From Paulownia fortunei (taxonomy: Eukaryota > Streptophyta > Magnoliopsida > Lamiales > Paulowniaceae): a stretch of DNA of 64,000 bases. Below the pieces are notes generated by a model. The model saw nothing but the letters and a program-made list of their open reading frames with translations, ran no database searches and was not told where the DNA came from. The position numbers and the translations under genes are program-made. The stretch covers positions 22,127,210-22,191,209 of the forward strand of contig CM033110.1 in NCBI GenBank assembly GCA_019321725.1. The letters are read 5' to 3'. Below are positions 34,401 to 43,977 of the stretch, in pieces (within the stretch, counting starts at the first letter, position 1; the number at the start of each line of letters is the position of its first letter).

Positions 34401-37268
34401 AGTTTTTGTACGTATATATACGTGAGTGTTTCTCCTCCAACTTTCTTAATTTATAGTGACAGGTACTTAGGTTAGTATGACTAGAATGATTAGGTCATAG
34501 GTGCTCTATTCATCATTCTTTAGATTTGCATGTCTGATTTATGGAATAATTGCTTGCAGTTCTGCAAGTGCAATGAAGAACACTCCTCTAAAGCTGTCAT
34601 ATGTTTATCAATGCACTGGCTGTGATTCTTTTCATCTTCAGCCAATTGGAAGGACCGTCTCTAAGGTACACATTGTCATTTGTGAGACTATCCTATATTT
34701 TTGTGATGCATAAATGTGGTGGCATTATAGTGAAATTATATAATCACATTTATTTGTCTGAGAATGAAATGTTTGCAGCACAATGTTGGACGATTTACAA
34801 ATTTCAAGGTCTCCGATTTGTCTTGTCATTGAATATGTGTGCAAATGCCTGAAATTGTGCTACTAATGTTTGCATAAAACACCTTGTTATAAGCAAAGCC
34901 TTTTCGTTGCTCAAAACCTTTTGGTACTTGTTCTCCTCTTGTGGTTGGCATGCACCTTTGAAGGATGTGGGATCCTGATTATTGTTAGGGTCTAAAAATA
35001 TGCACTTTTAAGATTTTAAGGGCTAAAATCTTTTGCTTAAATAAATACGGACAATTTCCTTAAAACTCAACTTTATGATGGCAGAGTGGGTGTGACAAAT
35101 CCGGTGGTTATTATTTGGCCCTCTCTGGACTAACTATAATCTTGTCCTGATCAGCAATTGGGTTGTTTTTATGTTTCCCACATGCTACGCCCGAAACTTG
35201 AATGGTAATGTTTTGTTAGTTAACATAGAAGCTATTAAGCTGGGCATTGTTTTCCATCTGCATAAGTCATCATCATATGTTGTTGACCTCTTGTAATGAA
35301 TATTACATCTGACTTGAAATTTTTTCTATCTTTTTTATATTACCTCTAGAATACCAGTGTAAGATATCTTCCTGGATTTGGTCCTGTTGTTGCCCAAGAG
35401 TGCACCGACTGTGGCAAGAAATACAATATGGGTGGGCCCATATGGTCTGCACCAATCCATGATCTGGAATGGGTAACTTCCATTCTAGCAGATGTAAAAT
35501 CTATGAAGGATCGGTATCCTGCTTTTGATCGGATCTCTGCTGTATTAACTACAATTTCAGAGGTATGCCTCCTCCTGTCAGCAGACTTTCCAGTTAGCGC
35601 TTTGTGGTTGGTTTTCAGATATTATTCAAGAATCAATAAGTGCTACGTAGCTAGTAAACTTTTCGCACCTCAATCAATTTTGTTGATGGTTTTTTTTTAA
35701 TGACTTGGTAATAAATTCTCTCTTTGGGAATGATAAACAACTTTTATTTTAGAGACAACATACTAGCCTTTTCCATATTTCTTAGAAAATATATTACCTG
35801 CTCTCCTGTTTGTACAGAAAATCATATAGAGAACTATGATTAGGGCTTGTTTTCTTCCCAACCCATGCTTGTCAACTGAATCATGAATTTTTTCCTCACA
35901 CTAACATTCTATATTTGGTTTCTGAGTCAATTTAAAAGTACGCCTTGAATTCGACGTTGATTATCAGTTGAACTGCTTTGAAAAAGTTCCAAAACTTCTT
36001 TAAAAAAAAAAAATTGCATTTTATTTCGAATCAGATTCAATTTTTCCCATTGGAGTATATTCTTTCAGAAGTTTATATTTGTTCTTTTAGCAGCAACAAT
36101 TTTTTATTTTACCTGTATTAGTTTAGTGATTGCTAGACAAAACAAGGAATGGGAAAGCAGGTCATGACTTTATCATTGTTGCTGTTTTAGTAAAAGGATC
36201 ATCAAAGAAAATGAGGAATGGCTATATCATGTTTTGACCTCTGTGCTTAGGTTGTATTCTTACATATTTCTGGTGCATTTTGCAGGAATTACCAGATGTT
36301 CCACTGTTTCTGAGTTTGCACAACCTCTGTGCAACATTAAAATGCACATCTCCTTCTGCAGTTATATTTCGTTCTGCTGTGATTAATGCGGGATATCGTA
36401 TATCAGGAAGTCATGTAAACCCCCTGGGTTTGAAAACAGATGCTCCTATGGATGTGATATGGGATATTATGCGCTGCTGGGTAAGCACAGTGTCTTTCTC
36501 TGCATGTTTGAAACCTATGCTTGTACGAGTGTCGTGCTTTTTCAGCCAGCCAAACACTGTCCCTGAATTTTGAAATATGTAAGAAGCACATAAATGACTT
36601 TTTTGGTGCTGTGAAGAATGAACTTGTAAAGAAAGTTTCACTATGTAATCTTTCCTACCTAGATAGGTTTGAAACTAAACTGGGAATATGAATTGCAATC
36701 TTGATTTACTTCGTGATTTGTGTGCACTTATCATTGATGTCATTCTCATTCTAAGGTTAAAAACCATCCCGTGAAAGCTCAGCCACCTGATCAGGCTGGA
36801 AGTGTAATCCTTGCCAAGGAACCTGTCCTGCAGGTATTGACTTGCGACTTATCTGCTGTTATTTCAGTGATTAATTTGTTCACATTGTTGTTTAGAATGA
36901 AATAGACCAGTTCATTCAATCTTCAGTAGTTCCATTTCCCCAAACATTAGTTGAGCTTAGGTTTCACGATAAAAACTTGACCCTGATGTAGGGCACTTAG
37001 TCAAAGGTTCATTTGCCTTGTTTACTGGCAGGCTAATTTTGCACGAGCTGTTGCTTCCCTTAGCAAGGCACAGGCAAAAAAGGTTGCAAGATTTCTTCCC
37101 AATCCTGAGAGGTATTGGGGGCCTAAGGTCAGGGCAGGTCGTCAGATTACTAGCAAGCACGTCTCTCTTCTGGGTGCAGTGGCAGTTAACGGAATACATA
37201 ACCACGATGAAGGTGAAGAGCCCCCAAGCAAACGTAAGAAGACAGAAGATCCTACTCCTAATTTATGA
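31415..37268 (+). CDS. TRM1: tRNA (guanine(26)-N2)-dimethyltransferase
   Basis: Twelve exons join in frame to 597 residues: 31415-31573, 31995-32288, 32405-32492, 32759-32880, 33366-33505, 33593-33665, 34333-34421, 34560-34665, 35350-35562, 36286-36480, 36756-36833 and 37032-37268. TRM1 makes N2,N2-dimethylguanosine at position 26 of many tRNAs using S-adenosylmethionine. The SAM-binding part has [15 protein letters not shown] (153-167). DLDPYGSP (223-230) is the catalytic D-P-Y loop. Two CxxC pairs (C340/C343 and C375/C378) are the expected zinc site. The C-terminus has a nuclear-localisation-like KRKK (586-589). An acidic insert, poor in conservation, sits near residues 80-145. The first in-frame ATG is 31415. 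Upstream in frame is an Arg/Pro-rich stretch without ATG, and a 12-codon upstream ORF begins at 31294. Yeast Trm1 is dual-targeted to nucleus and mitochondria. Confidence 0.95.
33645..33841 (+). repeat. Tandem duplication spanning the exon 6 donor of TRM1
   Basis: Copy 1 (33645-33743) and copy 2 (33744-33841) are almost identical, differing by one T. The unit covers the last 21 bases of TRM1 exon 6, its GTAAGT donor and about 78 bases of intron. A second, equally good donor therefore lies at 33765, 99 bases downstream of the first at 33666. Confidence 0.95.
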
Positions 37269-38027
37269 TAATAGGCCTGCCTTCTTTCAGATGTTCGGTG
37301 CCTTGGCCAACTTACTGGGAGTCTTTTGACCGCGATTAATAAGTTTCCTCTGCTGCATTTCTTTGCAGAGAGAAGTATATTACATTGAGCAATGCACCAG
37401 TTCAGTAAAATTCTACGAAATGGTGGCGTGAAATAGAGGATTTAGTCACAATCGCATGAATCTTAAAGGAGCAACGTCGGTTTTGTTTTGCTTTATTTAT
37501 TTTCTTTGGTTGGTTCTTTCCTCTTTTTTTTTTTTTACCTATGGTTCTGGTCTGCAAGTGGACTTCTGTAATAGATTTTTATTTTTCATCTTTCATCTTT
37601 CATGTTTCATTTATTTACAAGATAAGAAGATGACAGAAAAAGGGAGTGCTATGAAATTTTGCTTAATTTATAATATTTCCAGATGCTATATACAGCTGCT
37701 CCTAATATTGTTGCCTTCATCAGTTGTTTGGATCTTGAATTTCATTAACGATGGAAAATTGCTCTTTTTTACCAAAAACAGTGGCAATTTTTTAAAGATT
37801 CGATTATATACAAGAAGTATCAACAATGGAGACTAATTAGCAATTACCTATTAACCTCTAGCAAATGGACAATATAATTTGTAAAACATGTCACTTTGCA
37901 AAACTTACCACATTATGTTTTTTAAATTGTTTATACGTTGGAAATCGGTGGCCAAAATTTTGCCAATTGAGTTAGAATGGAAAATATTATAAATATTCAT
38001 CAAATAGCTTGATTTCTTAGCAACCAA
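37269..38027. other. TRM1 3' UTR and spacer
   Basis: T-rich sequence consistent with a plant 3' UTR follows the TRM1 stop. I see nothing else until the tRNA-Asp. Confidence 0.6.
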
Positions 38028-38099
38028 GTCGTTGTAGTATAGTGGTGAGTATTCCCGCCTGTCACGCGGGTGACCCGGGTTCGATCCCCGGCAACGGCG
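38028..38099 (+). tRNA. tRNA-Asp (anticodon GTC)
   Basis: A complete 72-nt cloverleaf can be read. The acceptor stem GTCGTTG pairs with CAACGGC, the D-arm carries the A box (TAGTATAGTGG), the anticodon arm CCCGC-CTGTCAC-GCGGG has GTC at 38061-38063, and the T-arm CCGGG-TTCGATC-CCCGG has the B box. No intron is present. It starts 7 bp after a CAACCAA tract (plant tRNA genes often carry upstream CAA) and is followed by a T5 terminator at 38100-38104. The discriminator base is G. It lies between TRM1 and UAM, unrelated to both. Confidence 0.98.
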
Positions 38100-38719
38100 T
38101 TTTTGTGGTAATACTTTTGCCTTGATCCACTTTTAAACTCTTTGGGCTGTTGGGCTTCACAGTCAAATGAGACATCTGCATATCCAGAGATGCCGAGATG
38201 GTTGGAAAAAAAATGCTGATGCCAAATGTGGAAGATTTGCAATAATTGTTGAACTCAGATTCAACTCAAAATATCATACAAGAAATAATTTTTGGCAACA
38301 GATCTCTAGAATCAGAAACCCATGCTGTATATAAATGAACAGCATGCTAGAAATTAATCGTAATAACTTCGTGCCATTCGTCATCAATGGGATTGGAATT
38401 TGTAGATTTGATTCAGGGTTCATCACATAACAAGTGAACCATACAGGGCATGCTTGATTCAAAGAGTCAAAAAATTGATGGGAATATCCTACAAGTCAAG
38501 CCTAAATCAACTACTTTCTCATTTATTGTTTCAGGATCTATGTCCATCAAATAAACACCAAAAAATATGAAAATTGCAGAGAACAATTTGCAAATACAAA
38601 CAAAATCTAGACAAGGCACAAAATTCAGCTAAGACAGTAACGACTATAACAAAAATTTGGGAACTATTGAGACCTAAATTCAAACATGTGGCCTAATTTC
38701 TCATTTGAAGATAACTTGT
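38100..38719. other. Spacer with the UAM 3' UTR
   Basis: The T-run directly after the tRNA is its RNA polymerase III terminator. The right part is downstream of the UAM stop codon (minus strand) and presumably holds its 3' UTR. No other gene is seen. Confidence 0.6.
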
Positions 38720-40183
38720 TTAGTTCGCCTTGGCAGGGTTGAGCTCATCCCAAGCTTGAATCCAGGTCTCCATGGCATCTGCAAGCTTCACAAAATAAGG
38801 GTCTACTTTTCCAAGCTTTTCTTTAACCTGTTTGGCAAGTTCAATGTAACACTTCTGGACAGTGGTTGAGTCTTTGGAAAGGGTGGCAGCTTGGAAGAAA
38901 GGGATGATCTCTTCTTGCCAAAAGATGCCGTTGTACTCTTTCCTTAGGTTCACAAAGGGGTTGCTGGCCTTGCTGTGCCAAATGTATGGCAGCCCAGTCT
39001 TCACTCCCAATCCCATATGATCACAAATCACCTTAAGCAATCAAGAACAAGAATAAGACTTACAATTGTAACTGTGTCTGTGAAAGAAGGAAAAGGTTTA
39101 CAATCAAATTGCACTCCTGTTTTATAAATTCGATGCAGACAAACATTAACATAGTACTTTCTACCTAGACTTTTTTGACTTGTTTTCCTCAGTAAAGGCC
39201 CATGATAAAGAGTGTGACAAGAATTAGGAGAAGTGAAGACCACAACACAAACTGTACCTTGGTGCACCAGCCGGCCCACATATCATCATAGCGCCCAATT
39301 GGCTGACCATCTCCCATAAGGCCGAAATACATAGCAGGACCGATAAGATCACGGTCAAATGCCAGATTCATGCCACACATGGGAAAGAGGGTGCCCTTTG
39401 GTATTGTCAACACTGCATCAACAAACCTAATACACACATGACAAAGTAAGACCACACTTGAGAATGTCAAATAATGATCGTCTAATGAGTAAATTTGGAG
39501 TGAAATAAGGATATTTCGTTACTTAGTGTTTCTCTCCAGAGGCTTGACAAGCTGTGTTGGAGCATCATAATCAGGGATGTTCAACCAGAGGCCATGAGAG
39601 ACAGCTGTCGGCACACCCTCTCTTAGGCTGAAAGGGTATCCACGCACGAAATCTGAGCCTTCCCTGAAAGGGTCATACAATGTGTTGAAGAAAAGTGGGG
39701 TTGATGGGGAGAGCAGATTCTTGATATGTTGTTCCAGGGCATTGATCTGTTTGCCAGAGGGGTCTTTTGCAACCTATTTTCGTCTTCCATTAATTAGGCT
39801 TTCAAATTAAAAACAAGCTCAATATTATTTTATTGACAAATCAATACTTTAACATATATAAAGCAACTTACAAAGCAGTCATCATCAATAGTGAAGATAT
39901 ACTTCTTCTTGGAGACCATATATCCAAAGCATCGACAAGCGGAGTCCTTGAAGGAAATGCAGGAAGCCTTGGGGCCAAGAATTCGGTTAATATCATTGCG
40001 ATTGTATAGCTCGTAATCAAAGCCATCAGGCACCTTGATGATCTTTGATGGGTCGCCATCCTGCACTATGATCAGGTGGTATTGCTCGAAGAATGGCCTC
40101 CACATCTCCAAGAAATCGAGGTTTCGGATCGTGGGTATCACGATATCCAGCTCATCTTTCAGTGGCGGTGCTGCGGCTGCCAT
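38720..40183 (-). CDS. UAM1: UDP-arabinopyranose mutase / reversibly glycosylated polypeptide
   Basis: Four exons join on the minus strand to 347 residues: 39872-40183, 39523-39773, 39258-39426 and 38720-39031. The protein interconverts UDP-arabinopyranose and UDP-arabinofuranose on the cytosolic side of the Golgi, feeding wall arabinan and glycoprotein synthesis. Recognisable family blocks are [20 protein letters not shown] (13-32), the TIDDDCF metal/nucleotide motif (98-104), YPFSLREG with the Arg used for reversible self-glycosylation, and [20 protein letters not shown]. The C-terminus, with [10 protein letters not shown], is typical of class 1 RGPs. No signal peptide is visible, as expected for a peripheral Golgi protein. 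A TATA-like TTATAATAA lies about 110 bp upstream of the start codon. Confidence 0.96.
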
Positions 40184-41984
40184 GGCGGCGAACGGCGGAG
40201 GAGGAAAGAGAGATAGATCTAAAAGGTGGTGGAGAAGAGAAGCGTTACAAAGAGTGATGTATTATGTGAGTGAGTGTTTGAAGAAGGTACAACGTTATTA
40301 TAAGGAAAAAACGCGGGAGCGGTGGAAACGGCACTTATGGCGGGGGAGGTGTCTGGAGGGATTTTTTGTATGGTTGGGGCATTGTTCAAAATGAGGTCGT
40401 TGACCCGAATTTAATGGTGTACCTTTTGCTATTTTGATTTCTTGAGTATTTTTCTTTTTTAGGGGGAGATTTTCATTGTTTGATTTTGTTTAATGGAGAA
40501 TAATTTAGTGGACAGGTATATTTGAGTGTTCATACTTAATTTATCTCATGAAGTGAAACGAGTTTGTTTTCGTAAATTTTTGGACATTAAATAGTATCTG
40601 AAGTTAGATACAATATATATTTTTTTCATTATTTTAATTATCAAGCATTTCAAACAACAATAATGACATACATTTATCTCTCATCAACTGAAAAGTGTAT
40701 ATTTAATGTGAATTTTTTTGAAAATATAAATTTCGACCCCTTAATATTCTTATGTTATTTAGATGTGACATGTAGTTTAGTAAGAAGAAGCAATTTTATT
40801 TTATTTTTGTTTCTATTTTTGCTTTTATATTTCTTTTGCTAAGAAAAAAAAAAAATAGCATTTTTCAACTGAGAAGGGGAATTTGGAAAAAGGAAGAAGA
40901 ATCCGTGTCTGAGAAAGCAACATCACTTGCAAGAAAGAGTTGGTTCTTTCAGCGTTAATGAAGGGGATTCATTAATGCTTGGGAACATATCTTAATAAAA
41001 GTTATTTACTTTACATTCAAAATAAGAATTTTCGCATTTAATTATCCCCTTGTGGAATTACAAGATTTCTTTTACATTATATTTGTACCTAAATTTTTAT
41101 TAAGGAAAAGGAAAAGCATGAAAAAACAAAATCCATTGCATTTCCCTTTCTTTGTTGGGTAAAATAAACATCAATACTGCAATTAAATATAATGGAGAAA
41201 ACTTAAATATCGCTCATAGTTATTATTGCACAATATTTTCTTCCCATTTTTCCTTTAATCAAACGGGGAATATTATATTCCTCAAAACTTTCCTCCAAAA
41301 GTCCAAGATCGAAATAAATTAATAAAGGTAATTTATTGTTTTCCAAACTGAAATGAAATAAATACTAGTATGATAAATAAATGAAATTGAATAATAGGCT
41401 TGGTGAAAACGACAGAGTTGGTTTAAGCATCAAGAAACGCTAAGGAGAACGTGCAGGGTTGATTCTTCATACTTCTGCAACCTGACGTTAGAGGATTATG
41501 GATCATTATTTAAAACTCATGGTGGTGATCACTATACATTTTAGAATGTTCTACAATATCAAACTGATAATTCATAACGTTTGAGTTATTTATCTATAAC
41601 GATTAATAAGGATAAGTGGGACTAATCCAACATACTACAAACCGGCACTTGTACTAAATTACATCGAAAAAAAGAAAAAAAACATCCAAATATCACTTTC
41701 CATTATGTAAATCAATGAATGGATTTATTTCATAACCTCTATAATTTCTAATTGATCGTGTTAACTCTCAAAATCGAATAGATTTAGTTTCGATATCTTT
41801 TGTCATATTATTCAGATTTTTACGCACATTTTATCCATCCAGAATACTACATCATTATGTATATGTATAAAATGGACCTTTTTGTTATAAAACACAATTA
41901 CAAATGAATGAACATTTGTTCATACCTTATGCTCCAGGGTTGCACCCTCTATTTCCCAGTGTGAGACAGTGGTGCCAAGTCCTC
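40184..41984. other. Divergent spacer between UAM and the telomerase RNA candidate
   Basis: The left 250 bases are the UAM promoter and 5' UTR. The rest is AT-rich without a supported gene. Confidence 0.6.
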
Positions 41985-42026
41985 ATCCCACATCACTTTC
42001 CCACTGAAAGTTTTACATCTTTAAAA
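41985..42026 (+). promoter_or_regulatory. USE plus TATA, RNA polymerase III type snRNA promoter
   Basis: ATCCCACATCA (41985-41995) matches the plant upstream sequence element RTCCCACATCG at 10 of 11 positions. A TATA-like TTTAAAA begins at 42020, leaving 24 bp between the two. In plants that spacing marks polymerase III transcription (U6, U3, MRP, telomerase RNA), while about 33-34 bp marks polymerase II snRNAs. The start site is predicted near 42050. Confidence 0.82.
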
Positions 42027-42049
42027 CCTCAGACGTAAGAAAATTGCAT

Positions 42050-42318
42050 AATTGTGGAGGGTGTGGGGCTGGGGTTGTACACGCTTATTTGAACCCTAAA
42101 CTGTCTCTCTTATCAGAGTTAAATGACAAACGAAAGGGGGTGTTTCTCCGGCGTTTTTACCCCTAGACTTCCAGTCTTAATAAACGCCGATGCTTTGCGT
42201 GTGCAGTTCCCAGAGTGCGGATCCGATCCCCTCGAGTGGTTGGAAGGTGGTGCTGCTTGCGTTGTACACGTGTCTCGCGGTCACTGGTTGTCCTCGCCAC
42301 TCTGAAGCACCCTCATTT
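42050..42318 (+). ncRNA. TR: Candidate telomerase RNA (template-bearing RNA)
   Basis: The predicted transcript is about 270 nt, within the size range of plant telomerase RNAs. AACCCTAAAC at 42092-42101 is complementary to one and a half plant telomere repeats (TTTAGGG), as a reverse-transcription template should be. Downstream, GGGGT (42137-42141) can pair with ACCCC (42159-42163) while GGCGTTT (42150-42156) pairs with AAACGCC (42182-42188). The interleaved order makes an H-type pseudoknot with a U-rich stretch (42154-42158), as in the core of telomerase RNAs. GAGGGTG (42057-42063) pairs with CACCCTC (42308-42314), closing the molecule. The promoter is of the USE/TATA polymerase III type and a T6 terminator follows. 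The local GC content is well above the flanks. The 60-codon open frame inside it has no recognised domain. Both ends are estimates. The internal T5 at 42154 is a possible early terminator and a caveat. Another USE-driven RNA with a chance template is the main alternative. Confidence 0.82.
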
Positions 42319-42321
42319 TTT
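42316..42321 (+). terminator. RNA polymerase III T6 terminator
   Basis: Six T residues directly follow the 3' strand of the terminal stem of the telomerase RNA candidate, where polymerase III would stop. Confidence 0.75.
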
Positions 42322-43977
42322 CTGACTTGTCGTTGAACTGTTCCATCAATATTTTTGCTTTTTTTTTTATTTTTTTTTATTTTTTTGGTTTTAGTTATAT
42401 AGTTAGCAGATTTTCTAGACAGAAAAATGCTTTTACTTCTTGCTTAAGTAAAATTGAAAAAATAGTAACTTTTTATTGACAATTATTGTTACCAAAAATG
42501 TTCAAAATTTTCTATTGTTTATATGAAACCCATTCTTCTATAAAAAAAGGTGATTGTGTTTGTATGGTTTTTAGGGCTTATATTTTGAAACAAATGTCTT
42601 TCTGCAAAATCATTGTTGATAGATTAAATCCACACGTCTGAGGTTAGGCCCAATTACTGAAATAATTCTTCTGTCTGAATGGGTGTTTTTGTAATTGAAT
42701 CTATTTGGTTTGGATGCTACTTATGATATATATTGAATTTAAGAAGATTTTAATATTCATTTGTTCAATTTTTTATTACAATTTGTTGATTTTTAAGGAG
42801 TTTTAATTATTATTATTTTTCTATCATATTTAGCATTTTATTTATAGTAATTTTACTCAATATAAAATATAAAATACTTGGAGACAAAATTTAGATTCAA
42901 CTCCATAATATGCACTTTTCTTAAACCCATATGGGATATACATCTGTTTTAAATTCTCGATTAATTTATTTCAATTATTTTATAAAATAATATTGTGTCG
43001 AAATTAGTAATTTGCTTTGGTAAACTACCAAAAATCAGATAAACAAGTCATACTAATTTTTTGAGTAATCAAAATTTCAATTAAATTCAACAAATGCGTA
43101 TCACATTATAATGTAATTTCTAAAAAAATAAAAAAAATTAGATTTTCCAGATATATAAGATTTTCTAATACATTTTCTAACTAGCTAGGTTCATCCAAAA
43201 AAGCCAAAGCAGTTTGTTTGAATGTACAAAAGTATTATTTAAAAAATAGTATACTTATCTTTTTTAATAATAAATGAAGATAGCAATATATAAATAAATA
43301 AGATATGTTCAAAAATATATAAGAGAAATAAGAAGGGTGGGGGTGGATCCCGCCTAAAGTCTTTTTATCTTTTGGTCTCTAATCAGCTCAAAATAGCCGG
43401 AACCTCAGCAAGACGATATCCCGCCTAAAAATTTAAGCCGCGAAGATTTGCAGAGATTTGTTAATGGCGCAGATTAGTATCAAAACAAAACAAGGGACAG
43501 AAGAAGAACAGCGATTCACGAAACCGATGAAAATCTTGTGTTGGCACTCAGCAGCCCAAGAAGAGCTACCGCTAATAAATGGTAAAAAACCCATCACATA
43601 AACCGTACTGTCAAATTTTGATTTCCTGTTTAATAATTTTTTCCTTGACTAAGTTTATGTGGATTTCATATATAATTCACTTATTTACCCATTTAATTAT
43701 CTGTTAAATTATATTGTTCGTATTATGATTATATAAGAACATTACGAAAGACCATGCCCATCATCTTTGTTTGGTAAAGTTTCACGGGGGCAAAAAAATA
43801 ATTGCTGTTTTTTATTTTTATTTTTATTGTATATACATAGCAAATTAATGTACCCTGGCAAAATGGGTTTCAATTCTCTAATGCATGTGTTAGCTGAAAA
43901 TTTTTTGTACATCCAAAAAAGCTACTCTGATCTGCTGTGTTAATTTTTTTTTTCTCTGTACATTGTTCTTTGGGTGG
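42322..43977. other. Spacer between the telomerase RNA candidate and CYP85A1
   Basis: T-rich and AT-rich, no gene supported. A locally GC-richer patch at about 43330-43590 has short frames but no recognised protein. The right end, beside the CYP85A1 stop, is that gene's 3' flank. Confidence 0.55.

Noticed and set aside
34966..34979. USE-like ATCCCACATCC on the minus strand inside a TRM1 intron
   Set aside because: No TATA-like box lies 24 or 33-34 bp downstream and no snRNA sequence follows; judged a chance match.
42123..42305. 60-codon open frame in a GC-rich patch
   Set aside because: It lies inside the telomerase RNA candidate, has no recognisable domain, and the composition is explained by the structured RNA.
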